Shown here in pieces: positions 1 through 10,614 of a stretch of DNA of 64,000 nt. This DNA is from Pseudomonas peradeniyensis (GTDB lineage: Bacteria; Pseudomonadota; Gammaproteobacteria; Pseudomonadales; Pseudomonadaceae): positions 186,001 through 250,000 of the forward strand of contig NZ_JABWRJ020000003.1 in NCBI RefSeq assembly GCF_014268935.2, in the 5' to 3' direction. The notes under the pieces are model-generated. The model ran no database searches and was not told the DNA's origin. It saw only the letters and a program-made list of their open reading frames with translations. The translations under genes were made by a program, and so were the position numbers. Each line of letters begins with the position of its first letter. Position 1 is the stretch's first letter.

Positions 1-2
1 CC

Positions 3-1172
3 GAAGAGCTGGTGCCGGTGACACCGCTGGGCAGGATGGTGCTCGACCGCAACCCCGACAACTTCTTCGCCGAGGTCGAGCAGATCGCCTTTTGCCCAGG
101 GCATATCGTCCCGGGCATCGACTTCAGCAACGACCCGCTGCTGCAGGGCCGGCTGTTCTCCTACACCGATACCCAGATCAGCCGCCTGGGCGGGCCGAAC
201 TTCCATGAGATCCCGATCAACCGTCCTGTTGCCCCCAACCACAGCAGCCAGCGCGATGCCATGCACCGCATGACCCTCGACAAGGGGCGCGCCGCCTACG
301 AGCCCAACTCCATCGATGGCGGCTGGCCGCAAGAGACGCCGCCCGCCGCGCGGGATGGCGGCTTCGAGAGCTATGGGGAGCGTATCGATGCCCACAAGAT
401 CCGCCAGCGCAGCGAATCGTTCGGCGATCATTTTTCCCAGGCCCGGTTGTTCTTCCAGAGCATGAGCCCGACGGAGCAGCAGCACATCATCAAGGCCTAC
501 AGCTTCGAGTTGGGCAAGGTGGAGCGCGAGGCGATTCGCGCCCGGGAAGTGAACGAGATCCTCGCCAACATCGACCTCAAGCTGGCGGCGGCGGTGGCGG
601 CCAGACTCGGGCTGCCGGCACCCAAGTCCGGGACGGTCAAGGTAAAAGGCAGCAAGCCCGCGCAGTCAAAGGCCTTGAGCCAGATGAACCATCCCGGTGC
701 GATCGGCATCAGTGGGCGCAAGGTCGCCATTCTGGTGGCCGATGGCGTGGATGCCGGCAGCGTCGACAAGGTTGTGAAGGCGCTGGAGGCCAAGCGCGCA
801 CGTCCCGTGCTGTTGGGCTCGACCTCGGCGCCGGTCAAGGCTGCCGATGGCACGCCACTGCCGGTGGATGCCTCCATGGAAGGCATGCCGTCGGTGATGT
901 TCGATGGCGTGTGGGTGCCGGCGGGCAAGGTGTCGCTGGAGGCGCTGGAGAAAAGCGGCGTGGCCAGGCATTTCCTGCTGGAAGCCTATAAGCATCTCAA
1001 GCCGATTGGGGTAAGCAGTGAAGGCAAGCTGCTGCTGAACAAACTGGGGCTGAAGGAGGACGCGGGGCTGCTGCTGGGGGATGGGCAGAAGGCGTTCGAT
1101 GGGTTCTTCAAGGCGCTAGAGGGGCATCGAGTGTGGGCGCGGGAGACGGCTGCCGAGGCGATACCAGCGTAA
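3..1172 (+). CDS. katE: Catalase HPII, large-subunit type (3' part only)
   Basis: Decomposes hydrogen peroxide to water and oxygen using heme. The window opens inside the gene: the reading frame is open to the left edge and the first visible residues ([20 protein letters not shown]) are already catalase core, so the start lies outside. The proximal heme region RLFSYTDTQ carries the expected Arg and Tyr. The C-terminal part, from about [11 protein letters not shown] onward, is the extra flavodoxin/glutaminase-like domain found only in large-subunit (HPII) catalases, which separates it from small KatA/KatB types. It is convergent with the following lipoprotein gene, with a REP pair between them. 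The truncation is due to the window edge, not decay. Confidence 0.93.
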   Translation, partial: EELVPVTPLGRMVLDRNPDNFFAEVEQIAFCPGHIVPGIDFSNDPLLQGRLFSYTDTQISRLGGPNFHEIPINRPVAPNHSSQRDAMHRMTLDKGRAAYEPNSIDGGWPQETPPAARDGGFESYGERIDAHKIRQRSESFGDHFSQARLFFQSMSPTEQQHIIKAYSFELGKVEREAIRAREVNEILANIDLKLAAAVAARLGLPAPKSGTVKVKGSKPAQSKALSQMNHPGAIGISGRKVAILVADGVDAGSVDKVVKALEAKRARPVLLGSTSAPVKAADGTPLPVDASMEGMPSVMFDGVWVPAGKVSLEALEKSGVARHFLLEAYKHLKPIGVSSEGKLLLNKLGLKEDAGLLLGDGQKAFDGFFKALEGHRVWARETAAEAIPA

Positions 1173-1242
1173 GAATCAGCCCTTTCAAGTGTCGATAGTT
1201 GGTGCTCGGCCTGGAGTTGCCTGGGCTGCTTTGCAGCCCTTT

Positions 1243-1304
1243 CGCGGGGCAAGCCCGCTCCTACAGGGATCGCATAACCCCTGTAGGAGCGGGCTTGCCC
1301 CGCG
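1243..1304. repeat. REP inverted pair
   Basis: Two inverted 26-nt arms (CGCGGGGCAAGCCCGCTCC... and its complement) separated by 9 nt form a perfect long hairpin between two convergent genes. This is the common P. putida REP type. It could act as a bidirectional transcription end, though neither side has a clear U-tract. Confidence 0.9.
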
Positions 1305-1309
1305 ATTGA

Positions 1310-2017
1310 TCACTGCTGATGAGGGATCAAGACCACCTGCGCCGGCAGCGAGCGCTGGATCTCATGCTTCTGCTCAAGCTCGAAACCACTGTCGAGCCTG
1401 CGCACGCGCTTCTCCAGCAGGGTCTTGAGCCACGGCGCGTCCTGGGTGCGCGGCACCTGGAACACCACCTCGCACTGGTAGTTCACCACGTCGGCGGCGA
1501 TGTCATCCAGCTGGCGGCGCATCGCCCGGCTGTCGGTGGTCTTCAGCGCCACGACGGTGCTGGGCGCGGTCGGGTCGATGACCCGGGCCTTGGGCTTGGA
1601 CTCGGCCGCCTTCAGCGCCGCCTCGGCCTTTTCCAGCTCGGCCTTGCGCGCCTGGGCCATGGCATCGCCGCCGGTCAGGGCCGGTGCCTGGGGCATCAGC
1701 GCCCGGGCGCGGGCCAGCGCGGTGGCGGCGGCATTCACATCGCCCTTTTGCAGGACGATGCGGCTGCGTTGCAGGTAGGCCTCGGCCAGCTGGCGCTGGT
1801 GCGGTTCGAGGCGCGCATCGCCCGGCACCTGGGCCTGCAGTGCGGCCAGCTGGTCCTCGGCGGTGGCCAATTCGTTGCTGGCGATGCTTTGTTCCAGCTG
1901 CTGCCAGGCATCCGGCTGGGCAGGCGCGACCGGCTGCTCGGCCGGCTTGCTGGAGCAGGCGGCCAGGAACAGGGAAAACGCGGCAACAAGCAGATAACGT
2001 GAGGCGAACGGCTTCAT
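1310..2017 (-). CDS. Putative lipoprotein, PA5502-like
   Basis: A 235-residue exported lipoprotein. It begins MKPFASRYLLVAAFSLFLAAC, a signal peptide ending in a lipobox with Cys21 as the lipid anchor. The mature part is Ala/Gln/Leu rich and mostly helical, with TPR-like spacing at about residues 40-110, followed by a more globular C-terminal part. No enzymatic motif is visible. It lies downstream of znuB on the same strand (129 nt gap), as PA5502 does in P. aeruginosa. A zinc-related role is inference from position only. Confidence 0.75.
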   Translation of the reverse strand: MKPFASRYLLVAAFSLFLAACSSKPAEQPVAPAQPDAWQQLEQSIASNELATAEDQLAALQAQVPGDARLEPHQRQLAEAYLQRSRIVLQKGDVNAAATALARARALMPQAPALTGGDAMAQARKAELEKAEAALKAAESKPKARVIDPTAPSTVVALKTTDSRAMRRQLDDIAADVVNYQCEVVFQVPRTQDAPWLKTLLEKRVRRLDSGFELEQKHEIQRSLPAQVVLIPHQQ

Positions 2018-2146
2018 TCCTGCGACTCTCTATTTGCGCAAAAAGCGAGCAAGTCTACACCCAGGTGCGCACGCTCGAAAACTGGTCTTGTCAGACCTGC
2101 AAGCGATGAAAAGGTTGCAGGGCGCGTCAGCAGGCGCCCTGGAATC

Positions 2147-2921
2147 TCAGCGTTTCGGCAACGCCAGGCTCAGCAAGAATAGCACCGCCGCACAGACCAC
2201 GATCGAAGGCCCGGCCGGGGTGTCCTTGAACCAGGACAGCGCCAGGCCGCCACAGACCGCGGTAACCCCCAGCAGGCTGGCGCCCACGGCCATCTGCTCC
2301 GGCGAGCGGGCGTGACGCTGTGCCGCGGCGGCCGGAATGATCAGCAGCGAGGTGATCAGCAGCACGCCGACGATCTTCATCGCCACCGCGATCACCACGG
2401 CGATCAGCAGCATCAGCGCCAGGCGCAGGCCGGCCACTGGCAGGCCTTCGACCATCGCTAGCTCCTCGTGCACGGTGACTGCCAGCAGCGGCCGCCAGAA
2501 CATCGCCAGCAGCACCAGCACCAGCGCGCTACCGCCGAGGATCCAGGCCAGGTCGGTGGTGCTGATCGCCAGCAGGTCGCCGAACAGGTAGGCCATCAGG
2601 TCGATGCGCACATCGTGCATGAAGCTCAGCACCACCAGGCCCAGCGACAGGGTGCTGGGGGCGAGGATGCCGAGCAGGGTGTCCGAGGCCAGTGGCTGGC
2701 GCTGTTGCAGGGTCACCAGGAGGATCGCCAGCAACAGGCAGCCGACGGTCACCGCCAGCGCCGGGCTGACGTCCAGGGCGAAGCCCAGCGCCACGCCGAG
2801 CAGCGCGGCGTGGGACAGGGTGTCGCCGAAGTAGGCCATGCGCCGCCAGACCACGAAGGAGCCCAGCGGGCCGGCGACGAGCGCCAGCGACAGGCCGGCA
2901 AGCAGGGCGTAGAGAAGAAAA

Positions 2922-2929
<8 letters not shown>
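2147..2929 (-). CDS. znuB: Zinc ABC transporter permease ZnuB
   Basis: Inner-membrane permease of the ZnuABC high-affinity zinc importer, about 260 residues with roughly eight hydrophobic segments (for example [18 protein letters not shown] and [15 protein letters not shown]). The sequence [20 protein letters not shown] is typical of the ABC-3 metal permease family. I chose the ATG at 2929 ([12 protein letters not shown]), where family members begin; another in-frame start at 2953 would add eight residues (MSTESTAS). The start overlaps the end of znuC by 8 nt, so the genes are probably translationally coupled. It is the third gene of zur-znuC-znuB. Confidence 0.93.
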
Positions 2930-3691
<762 letters not shown>

Positions 3692-3695
<4 letters not shown>

Positions 3696-4177
3696 GCCTT
3701 GCCCCGGCAGTTGCCGCACAGGCCGACCACTTCGACCGTCTGCGTCTCGACGGCGAAGCCCACGGCCTTGGCGCTGCTGACGATGGCGTCGCTGATGCTG
3801 TTCTGCTCGAGCTCGATGGCCACATGGCATTCGCGGCAGATCAGGAACTGGCCCTGGTGCGCATGCTCGGGATGACTGCAGCCGATGAAGGCGTTGAGCG
3901 ATGCGATGCGGTGCACCAGGCCGTTCTCCAGCAGGAAATCCAGCGCCCGATAGACGGTGGGCGGCGCGGCGCGGCGGCCGTCCTGCTCGCTGAGCACGGC
4001 GAGGATGTCATAGGCGCCCAGCGGCTTGTGGCTTTGCCACACCAGCTCCAGCACGCGGCGGCGCAGGGCGGTCAGGCGCAGGCCCTGACGGTTGCACAGC
4101 GCGTCGGCCTCGGCCAGCGCACTGTGGACGCAGTGGGAATGATCGTGGGGACGGTGGGCCAGCGGCGTGATGGACAT
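3692..4177 (-). CDS. zur: Zinc uptake regulator Zur (Fur family)
   Basis: Zinc-sensing repressor of zinc uptake genes, 161 residues. The N-terminal winged helix (about residues 30-85, including [19 protein letters not shown]) matches the Fur family DNA-binding domain. The C-terminal half has the metal sites: [12 protein letters not shown] and CGNC, the two CxxC pairs being the structural zinc site. The N-terminus has extra His residues ([12 protein letters not shown]). It is first in the zur-znuC-znuB operon and divergent from znuA, so it probably represses both through the site between them. Confidence 0.94.
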
Positions 4178-4203
4178 GGGCAGCGACGGTTCAGGATGGA
4201 GAC

Positions 4204-4216
4204 GTTATTATGTTAC
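4204..4216. promoter_or_regulatory. Zur-box-like operator between zur and znuA
   Basis: GTTATTATGTTAC lies in the 66-bp gap between the divergent zur and znuA genes. Its complement GTAACATAATAAC matches the known Zur core GTTATANTATAAC at about ten of thirteen positions. Position and sequence support zinc-dependent repression of both sides. Binding is inferred. Confidence 0.7.
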
Positions 4217-4243
4217 CTGTTTCTGACGACCCGAGTATCCACC

Positions 4244-5152
4244 GTGTCCCGATTCCTTGCCCTCTTTGTCGCTTTCATCGCTTTTTCGGCCCACGCCGAT
4301 GTGCGCGTACTGACCAGCATCAAGCCCCTGCAGCAGATTGCCGCCGCCGTCCAGGACGGCGTCGGCAGCCCCGACGTGCTGCTGCCGCCGGGTGCTTCCC
4401 CGCACAACTACGCGCTGCGCCCCTCCGACGTGCGCAAGGTCGCCGATGCCGACCTGTTGTACTGGATCGGCCCGGACATGGAAGGCTTCCTGCCCCGTGT
4501 GTTGAAGAGCCGTGCCAAGTCGACCGTGGCCGTGCAGTCGCTTTCGGGCCTGCAGCTGCGCCATTTCGGCGAGGACAGCCACTCCCACGACGAGGAAGAC
4601 CACGACGATCACGACCATGACCACCGTCCGGGCAGCCTTGATGCGCACCTGTGGCTGTCGTCGGTGAATGCCCGGGTGATCGCGACGAAGATGGCCGGCG
4701 ACCTGGCGGCAGCGGATCCGGCCAATGCGCCGCGCTACCAGGCCAACCTCAAGCTGTTCGTCGAGCGCATGGATGCCTTGGATGGGCGGATCAAACAGCG
4801 GGTGGCGGGGATCACCGGCAAGCCGTACTTCGTGTTCCACGAGGCCTTCGACTACTTCGAGGCCGCCTATGGCCTGAAGCACGCCGGTGTGTTCAGCGTC
4901 GCCTCGGAAGTGCAGCCAGGCGCGCAACACGTCGCCGCGATGCGCAAGCGCCTGCAGGCGGTGGGCAAGACCTGTGTGTTCAGCGAGCCGCCGCTGCGCC
5001 CGCGCCTGGCCGAGACGCTGACCGCTGGTTTGCCGGTGCGCCTGGCGGAGCTGGATGCGCTGGGGGGCAGCGATGCGGTGGATGCCAGGGGCTATGAGCG
5101 CTTGCTGGAGAAGCTGGGCAGCGACCTGACCGGTTGCCTGGAACAACTCTGA
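4244..5152 (+). CDS. znuA: Zinc ABC transporter periplasmic binding protein ZnuA
   Basis: Captures zinc in the periplasm and delivers it to ZnuB. I chose the GTG at 4244: it gives a clean signal peptide (MSRFLALFVAFIAFSAHA, cut before DVRV) and leaves the Zur-box-like site outside the gene, whereas the ATG at 4196 would run through it. The family pattern is present: the first metal-site region PGASPHNY, the charged His-rich loop (SHSHDEEDHDDHDHDH, about residues 120-140), then LDAHLWLS and FHEAFDYF. Length (302 aa) is normal. It is alone on the plus strand and convergent with thrB. Confidence 0.94.
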   Translation: MSRFLALFVAFIAFSAHADVRVLTSIKPLQQIAAAVQDGVGSPDVLLPPGASPHNYALRPSDVRKVADADLLYWIGPDMEGFLPRVLKSRAKSTVAVQSLSGLQLRHFGEDSHSHDEEDHDDHDHDHRPGSLDAHLWLSSVNARVIATKMAGDLAAADPANAPRYQANLKLFVERMDALDGRIKQRVAGITGKPYFVFHEAFDYFEAAYGLKHAGVFSVASEVQPGAQHVAAMRKRLQAVGKTCVFSEPPLRPRLAETLTAGLPVRLAELDALGGSDAVDARGYERLLEKLGSDLTGCLEQL

Positions 5153-5170
5153 GGCTGTAGGCGGATCAGG

Positions 5171-5237
5171 TGGGAGCGGGCTTGCCCCGCGATAGCGTTG
5201 GCAGGCCCGGCGCTATCGCGGGGCAAGCCCGCTCCCA
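5171..5237. repeat. REP inverted pair
   Basis: TGGGAGCGGGCTTGCCCCGC and its inverted copy flank a short loop (about 67 nt in all) between the convergent znuA and thrB genes. Same sequence class as the element at 1243. Confidence 0.9.
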
Positions 5238-5256
5238 CAAATGCCGCTATTGCCTA

Positions 5257-6207
5257 TCAGAGCGCGAACGGTAGCTTCAGCGCCACCTGCTGGCGCTGCG
5301 CCAGGCGCACCTCGAATTCGCTCGGGTCATGGATCATCACGTCCATCCCGGCGAACGCCTGCGCCGCGATCAGGCGCGACAGCCAGAAGCGCACGCAAGC
5401 CACCCGCAGCATCACCGGCCACAGCTCGGCCTCGGCGGCGGTGAACGGCCGCAGCGCCGCATAGGCGCCCAGCAGGGCCTGGGCGCGTGGCAGGTCGATA
5501 CCGCCCTGCTCGTCCAGGCACCAGTCGTTCACGGTGATGGCAATGTCGTACAGCATCGGCCCGGAGCAGGCGTTGTAGAAGTCGATCAGCCCGGTCAGGT
5601 GGGTGCCTTCGAACATCACGTTGTCGCGGAACAGGTCGGCGTGCAGGTTGGCCTTGGGCAGGGCGAGGATCTGCGCCTTGTGCGCGGTGATTTCCGCCAG
5701 CGCCGGCTGCAGCAGCCCGGCCTGTTCCCGGTTCAGGCCCGGCAGTAGCTCGGCGCCCGATTCCAGCATCCAGTCCAGGCCACGGTCGGTGCGGCGCTCG
5801 ATGATGTGCTCGCGGGTGGCCAGGTGGATATGCGCCAACAGCTCGCCGACCTGGGCGCAGTGCTGGTTGTTCGGCGCCTTGATGTGCTTGCCCGACAGCC
5901 GTGGCTGCAACAGCGCCGGCTTGCCGCACAGCTCGCGCAGGCCGTTGCCGTCGCGGTCGCGCAGGGCGTAGGGCACCGGCATGTCGGCAGCGTGCAGCAC
6001 GTCGAGCAGCTCGATGAAGAACGGCATGTCTTCTGCCGGTCCGCGCTCGATCAGTGTGAGGACGAACTCCCCTTTTTCCAGGCTGACGAAGAAATTGCTG
6101 TTCTCGGTACCGGCGGCAATGCCCTGGAAGTCGAGCAGGCGACCCAGCTCGTACGGCGCCAGAAAGGTTTCCAGCTCAGGCCGGGACACAGGGGTGAAGA
6201 CTGACAT
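5257..6207 (-). CDS. thrB: Homoserine kinase ThrB (aminoglycoside-phosphotransferase fold)
   Basis: Phosphorylates homoserine to O-phosphohomoserine in threonine synthesis. The 316-residue protein starts MSVFTPVSRPELETFL. It belongs to the kinase-fold (APH-like) ThrB family used by pseudomonads rather than the GHMP family of E. coli: the catalytic loop is HADLFRDNVMF (Asp acts as base, Asn binds metal), followed by GLIDFYNACSGP, the equivalent of the metal-binding DFD. It lies 71 nt downstream of the DUF2782 gene on the same strand and probably shares its transcript. Confidence 0.93.
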   Translation of the reverse strand: MSVFTPVSRPELETFLAPYELGRLLDFQGIAAGTENSNFFVSLEKGEFVLTLIERGPAEDMPFFIELLDVLHAADMPVPYALRDRDGNGLRELCGKPALLQPRLSGKHIKAPNNQHCAQVGELLAHIHLATREHIIERRTDRGLDWMLESGAELLPGLNREQAGLLQPALAEITAHKAQILALPKANLHADLFRDNVMFEGTHLTGLIDFYNACSGPMLYDIAITVNDWCLDEQGGIDLPRAQALLGAYAALRPFTAAEAELWPVMLRVACVRFWLSRLIAAQAFAGMDVMIHDPSEFEVRLAQRQQVALKLPFAL

Positions 6208-6278
6208 GTTGAAGAATTGCCCATGCGGGCACTTCCGCCGGAAGTGCCTGGTTGATAAGAACGATACGCGTTACTAGC

Positions 6279-6566
6279 TTACCACTCGAAGATCTTCCAG
6301 GACGGAATCAGCATGTCCGGCTGGTCGGAACGAATGAAATTGCCTTCGGAGCCATCGGCGCGTACCAGGAAATAAGGCTTGCCGTTCTTCGGCGTGACCT
6401 TGATCGCATACAGGAAGCCGTTTTGACGGTACTCCTGGATGGTCTTGTCGCCTTCCGTGCGAATGGTTACATCGGGATCGGCCGATGGGGCTTCGTCCGC
6501 CGCCAGGGTGACGACCGGCATGGTGGCCAGCAGACCGAGCAGTAACAGGCGAATGGGTGTGCGCAT
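6279..6566 (-). CDS. Exported DUF2782 protein
   Basis: A 95-residue small protein with a signal peptide (MRTPIRLLLLGLLATMPVVTLA) and a mature domain of about 70 residues containing VTIRTEGDKTIQEYRQNG and YFLVRADG. This matches DUF2782, found next to thrB/polA in many gammaproteobacteria. The function is not known. It is divergent from polA, with about 75 bp between the two starts. Confidence 0.88.
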   Translation of the reverse strand: MRTPIRLLLLGLLATMPVVTLAADEAPSADPDVTIRTEGDKTIQEYRQNGFLYAIKVTPKNGKPYFLVRADGSEGNFIRSDQPDMLIPSWKIFEW

Positions 6567-6640
6567 GATAACCTAGTCCTTTTGTCGTCATTGATCCGGC
6601 TATTCTAGCGCCGGACCCGTCGAAAAGGTTGATTCTCCTC

Positions 6641-9391
6641 ATGAGCCAAGCGCCCCTCGTCCTGGTGGACGGTTCGTCCTACCTCTACCGCGCCTTTCAC
6701 GCGCTGCCGCCGCTGACCACCTCCAAGGGCCTGCCCACCGGCGCGGTCAAGGGCGTGCTGAACATGCTCAAGAGCCTGCGCAAGCAGTACCCGGACAGCC
6801 TGTTCGCGGTGGTTTTCGACGCCAAGGGCGGGACCTTCCGTGACGCCATGTTCGCTGAGTACAAGGCCAACCGCCCGAGCATGCCTGACGATTTGCGGGT
6901 GCAGGTCGAGCCGCTGCACGCCAGCGTCCGCGCCCTCGGCTACCCGCTGCTGTGCGTCGAGGGCGTGGAGGCCGACGACGTTATCGGCACCTTGGCCCGC
7001 AGCGCCGCTGCTGCCGGCCGCCCGGTGATCATCTCGACTGGCGACAAGGACATGGCCCAGCTGGTGGACGGCCACGTCACCCTGGTCAACACCATGACCG
7101 GCAGCGTGCTGGATATCGCCGGCGTTCACGAGAAGTTCGGCGTAGGTCCCGAGCACATCATCGATTTTCTCGCCCTGATGGGCGACAAGGTCGACAACAT
7201 CCCTGGGGTGCCGGGCGTTGGCGAGAAGACCGCGGTCGGCCTGCTGACCGGCATCGGCGGTGGCCTGCGCGACCTGTACGACAACCTCGACAAGGTGCCG
7301 GCCCTGGCCATCCGTGGCGCCAAGACCCTGCCGGCCAAGCTCGAGGAGCACCGCGACGCGGCCTTCCTGTCCTACGAGCTGGCGACCATCAAGTGCGATG
7401 TCGAACTGGATGTCGAAGTGCAAGCCCTTGTCTGCGGCGAGCCGGACCGCGAGGCGCTGCTGGCGCTGTACACCGAGATGGAGTTCAAGAGCTGGGTGGC
7501 CGAGGTCCAGCGCAGCGCGCCCAAGGCCGGTGACAGCGTTGCTGCCGACATCGAGCCTGTGGCCGAGAAGGTCGAGCCGAAGTACGAGACCATCCTCGAC
7601 CAGGCGCGTTTCGACGCCTGGCTGGAGAAGCTGCGCCAGGCGCCGCTGTTCGCCTTCGACACCGAGACCACCGGCCTAGACGCACAGCAGGCGCAACTGG
7701 TCGGCCTGTCGTTCGCCGTCGAGCCCCACGAGGCCGCCTACGTGCCGCTGGCCCACGATTACGAAGGCGCCCCCGCCCAGCTCGACCGTGACGCCGTGCT
7801 GCTGGCCCTCAAGCCCCTGCTGGAAGACCCGGCCAAGGGCAAGATCGGTCAGAACGCCAAGTACGACATCAACATCCTGGCCAACGGCAGCCCGGCCATC
7901 CTGATGCGCGGCGTGGCCTACGACACCATGCTCGAGTCCTATGTGCTCGACTCCACCGCCACCCGTCACGACATGGACAGCCTGGCGCAGAAGTACCTGG
8001 ACCACACCACCATCGGCTTCGAGGACATCGCCGGCAAGGGCGCCAAGCAACTGACCTTCAACCAGATCCCCCTGGAGAAGGCCGGCCCCTACGCGGCCGA
8101 GGACGCCGACATCACCCTGCGCCTGCACCACGCGTTGCAGGCGCGCCTGGCCAAGACGCCGAGCGTGCTGCCGGTGCTGATGGACATCGAGATGCCGCTG
8201 GTGCCGGTGCTGGCGAAGATCGAGCGCCAGGGCGCGTTGGTCGACGCCGCGCTGCTCGGCGTGCAGAGCGGCGAGCTGGGGGCGAAGCTGGTCGAGCTGG
8301 AGCGTGAGGCATACGCCCTGGCCGGCGAGGAATTCAACCTGGGCTCGCCCAAGCAGCTGGGCGCGATCCTCTACGACAAGCTGGGCATGCCGGTGCTGAG
8401 CAAGACCGCCAAGGGCCAGCCGTCCACCGCCGAGGCGGTCCTGGATGACCTGGCCGAGCAGGGCTACCCGCTGCCCAAGGTACTGATGCAGTACCGCAGC
8501 CTGAGCAAGCTCAAGAGCACCTACACCGACAAGCTGCCGGGGCAGATCAACCCGCGCACCGGGCGGATCCACACCTCCTACCAGCAGGCCGTGGCCGCCA
8601 CCGGCCGGCTGTCGTCCAGCGACCCGAACCTGCAGAACATCCCGGTGCGCACCGCCGAAGGCCGGCGTATTCGCCAGGCCTTCGTCGCCAGCCCAGGCTA
8701 CAGGCTGCTGGCGGCGGACTATTCGCAGATCGAGCTGCGCATCATGGCCCACCTGGCCAAGGACGAAGGCCTGCTGCATGCCTTCCGCAACGACCTGGAC
8801 GTGCACCGCGCCACCGCCGCCGAAGTGTTCGGCGTGGCCCTGACGGACGTCACCACCGACCAGCGCCGCAGCGCCAAGGCGATCAACTTCGGCCTGATCT
8901 ACGGTATGAGCGCGTTCGGCCTGGCCAAGCAGATCGGCGTCGACCGCAAGCAGTCCCAGGACTACATCGACCGCTACTTCGCCCGTTACCCCGGCGTGCT
9001 GGCCTACATGGAGCGCACCCGCGCCCAGGCCGCCGAGCAGGGCTTCGTCGAGACCCTGTTCGGCCGTCGCCTGTACCTGCCGGACATCAACGCCAAGAAC
9101 CCGGCCCTGCGCAAAGGCGCCGAGCGCACCGCGATCAACGCCCCGATGCAGGGCACCGCGGCGGACATCATCAAGCGCGCCATGGTGGCGGTGGATAACT
9201 GGCTGACCGACAGCAAGCTGGATGCGCGAGTGATCCTGCAGGTGCACGACGAACTGGTGCTCGAAGTGCGCGAGGACCTGGTCGAGCAGGTGAAAGATGA
9301 AATTCGTGGCTACATGAGCGGTGCCGCGGAACTCGACGTGCCGCTGCTGGTGGAAGTGGGCGTTGGCTCGAATTGGGACGAAGCTCACTAA
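6641..9391 (+). CDS. polA: DNA polymerase I
   Basis: Fills gaps and removes RNA primers in replication and repair. The three domains are complete: 5'-3' exonuclease (about residues 1-300, starting [19 protein letters not shown] and containing [12 protein letters not shown] and [14 protein letters not shown]), a 3'-5' proofreading domain with intact FDTETTGLD, and the polymerase domain with motif A ([12 protein letters not shown]), motif B ([14 protein letters not shown]) and motif C ([10 protein letters not shown]). I chose the ATG at 6641 (MSQAPLVLV); a TTG at 6629 would add four residues. Length, 916 aa, is normal. Confidence 0.97.
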   Translation: MSQAPLVLVDGSSYLYRAFHALPPLTTSKGLPTGAVKGVLNMLKSLRKQYPDSLFAVVFDAKGGTFRDAMFAEYKANRPSMPDDLRVQVEPLHASVRALGYPLLCVEGVEADDVIGTLARSAAAAGRPVIISTGDKDMAQLVDGHVTLVNTMTGSVLDIAGVHEKFGVGPEHIIDFLALMGDKVDNIPGVPGVGEKTAVGLLTGIGGGLRDLYDNLDKVPALAIRGAKTLPAKLEEHRDAAFLSYELATIKCDVELDVEVQALVCGEPDREALLALYTEMEFKSWVAEVQRSAPKAGDSVAADIEPVAEKVEPKYETILDQARFDAWLEKLRQAPLFAFDTETTGLDAQQAQLVGLSFAVEPHEAAYVPLAHDYEGAPAQLDRDAVLLALKPLLEDPAKGKIGQNAKYDINILANGSPAILMRGVAYDTMLESYVLDSTATRHDMDSLAQKYLDHTTIGFEDIAGKGAKQLTFNQIPLEKAGPYAAEDADITLRLHHALQARLAKTPSVLPVLMDIEMPLVPVLAKIERQGALVDAALLGVQSGELGAKLVELEREAYALAGEEFNLGSPKQLGAILYDKLGMPVLSKTAKGQPSTAEAVLDDLAEQGYPLPKVLMQYRSLSKLKSTYTDKLPGQINPRTGRIHTSYQQAVAATGRLSSSDPNLQNIPVRTAEGRRIRQAFVASPGYRLLAADYSQIELRIMAHLAKDEGLLHAFRNDLDVHRATAAEVFGVALTDVTTDQRRSAKAINFGLIYGMSAFGLAKQIGVDRKQSQDYIDRYFARYPGVLAYMERTRAQAAEQGFVETLFGRRLYLPDINAKNPALRKGAERTAINAPMQGTAADIIKRAMVAVDNWLTDSKLDARVILQVHDELVLEVREDLVEQVKDEIRGYMSGAAELDVPLLVEVGVGSNWDEAH

Positions 9392-9505
9392 ACGCCGCGT
9401 GAAAGCTGTGTAGGATCTGCGGCGTAGTGTCGCGGATCCGGTGCTGGCCTCGAGCCTTAGATCGGGAGTTTCATGAAACTATCGCAAATAGTTTCGAGGG
9501 GCTCG

Positions 9506-9533
9506 GAACTAAACCGGTGAACCGCCACTCAGA
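9506..9533 (+). promoter_or_regulatory. AlgU (sigma-22/RpoE)-type promoter of the sRNA
   Basis: GAACTA at 9506-9511 and TCAGA at 9529-9533 are 17 nt apart, fitting the AlgU/RpoE pattern GAACTT-N16/17-TCtgA. Transcription would start near 9540, which gives an RNA of about 130 nt ending at the T-run near 9669. The ErsA sRNA of P. aeruginosa, at the same polA-engB position, is known to be AlgU dependent. Confidence 0.65.
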
Positions 9534-9539
9534 GGTACT

Positions 9540-9669
9540 GAATGGCTGGTGAAGCCTTTCGATGCTCCTATGTTGTGTTAAGTGTTGGCAGATATCTGGA
9601 CCCCGCCCTAGCGGTCCGGACTTGGACCCCGAACTTCCCCCTCCCCATACGAAGTCCGGGGTTTTTTTT
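9540..9669 (+). ncRNA. ersA: Spot 42/ErsA-like small RNA, downstream of polA
   Basis: The gap between polA and engB holds an AlgU-type promoter, about 130 nt without a credible reading frame, and a strong terminator. This is the position of Spot 42 in enterics and of the roughly 130-nt ErsA of P. aeruginosa, a sigma-22-dependent Hfq RNA. The body has a C-rich single-stranded-looking stretch (CCCCCTCCCC at 9637-9646), plausible as a seed that pairs with G-rich ribosome binding sites. The assignment rests on location, promoter, size and terminator, not on alignment; the exact 5' end is uncertain. Confidence 0.7.
9627..9669 (+). terminator. Intrinsic terminator of the sRNA
   Basis: CCCCGAACTTC (9627-9637) pairs with GAAGTCCGGGG (9651-9661) with one A-C mismatch, followed by eight T. 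CCGGACTT at 9616-9623 could pair instead with AAGTCCGG at 9652-9659, so two folds compete for the same 3' arm. Confidence 0.85.
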
Positions 9670-9700
9670 GCCCGGAATTCGGCCTGAAGCCTGGGAAATC

Positions 9701-9756
9701 CGTGGGAGCGGGCTTGCCCCGCGATCAACTGGTCGCGGGGCAAGCCCGCTCCCACG
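9701..9756. repeat. REP inverted pair
   Basis: CGTGGGAGCGGGCTTGCCCC and its inverted copy, separated by a short spacer, lie just after the sRNA terminator and before the convergent engB stop. Confidence 0.9.
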
Positions 9757-9773
9757 AAAGTATCCCTTGGCCT

Positions 9774-10406
9774 TCAGACAGCCGGCTTGTCTTCCAGCTC
9801 CATCCAGTCCGCCAGCACCCGGTAGGCCTCTTCCAGCCCCTGGCGCTTGGGCGCCGAGAACAGCTGGATGGTCGCCGCATCGCCCCAGCCCTTGCGGATT
9901 TCCGCCTGCACCTTGAGCAGGGTGTTCTTGCCGGCGCCATGGGTCAGCTTGTCGGCCTTGGTCAGCAGGATGTGCATGGGCATGCCGCTGGCCTTGGCCC
10001 AGTCGAGCATCATCTTGTCGAAGTCGGTCATCGGGTGGCGGGTGTCCATCATCAGGATCACCCCGCGCAGGCACTCGCGGCTGCCCAGGTAGGCTTCCAG
10101 GTGTTTCTGCCAGTGCTGCTTGAGCGGAATCGGCACTTTTGCATAACCGTAGCCCGGCAGGTCGACCAAACGCCGTTCATCGTCCAGACTGAAGAAATTC
10201 AGCAGCTGGGTGCGCCCGGGGGTCTTCGAGGTGCGTGCCAGGCTGGCGTGGGTCAGGGTGTTGAGGGCGCTGGATTTACCGGCGTTGGAACGGCCGGCGA
10301 AAGCCACCTCGTAACCCTGGTCTTCGGGGCATTGTTCGACCTTGGCGGCGCTGAGGGCGAATTTGGCTTTCTGGCAGAGGCCGAGGATGGGGTTCTTGAC
10401 TTGCAT
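9774..10406 (-). CDS. engB: Ribosome biogenesis GTPase EngB (YihA/YsxC)
   Basis: Essential GTPase of large-subunit assembly. The start at 10406 ([16 protein letters not shown]) gives 210 residues, the family length; the frame is open upstream but that part is not EngB. GTPase motifs are in order: G1 GRSNAGKSS, the G2 threonine in KTPGRTQ, G3 DLPGYGYAK and G4 TKAD, then SAPK as G5. It is convergent with the polA-sRNA unit and divergent from the cytochrome genes, with a good TATAAT box about 90 nt upstream on the other strand. Confidence 0.96.
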   Translation of the reverse strand: MQVKNPILGLCQKAKFALSAAKVEQCPEDQGYEVAFAGRSNAGKSSALNTLTHASLARTSKTPGRTQLLNFFSLDDERRLVDLPGYGYAKVPIPLKQHWQKHLEAYLGSRECLRGVILMMDTRHPMTDFDKMMLDWAKASGMPMHILLTKADKLTHGAGKNTLLKVQAEIRKGWGDAATIQLFSAPKRQGLEEAYRVLADWMELEDKPAV

Positions 10407-10494
10407 GGGATTTCCGATGTGGGTGTTGCCCAGCGCTGGAGGCGTAGGACCAGGCCTGGCAAGCGGTGTCGTTTCCGTTTGGCTGGCGGAAGTA

Positions 10495-10500
10495 TATAAT
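10495..10500 (+). promoter_or_regulatory. -10 box of the cytochrome promoter
   Basis: A perfect TATAAT (within AGTATATAAT) lies between engB and the cytochrome genes. The best -35 at 17-nt spacing (TTTCCG, 10472-10477) is poor. Transcription would begin near 10507. Confidence 0.5.
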
Positions 10501-10614
10501 GCCCCAGTTTTTGTGTGCTCATTCGCCCAGCGAAGGCAATTGAGCATGGGGTGTCGAACAATAGCTCGCGCAACAGAACGCAGCGCGGCCCCCAACCCTG
10601 TCAGGTCGTTTCGC

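Noticed and set aside
3..1172. katE as a truncated pseudogene starting at GTG 12
   Set aside because: The frame is open to the window edge with catalase sequence before position 12; the truncation is an edge effect.
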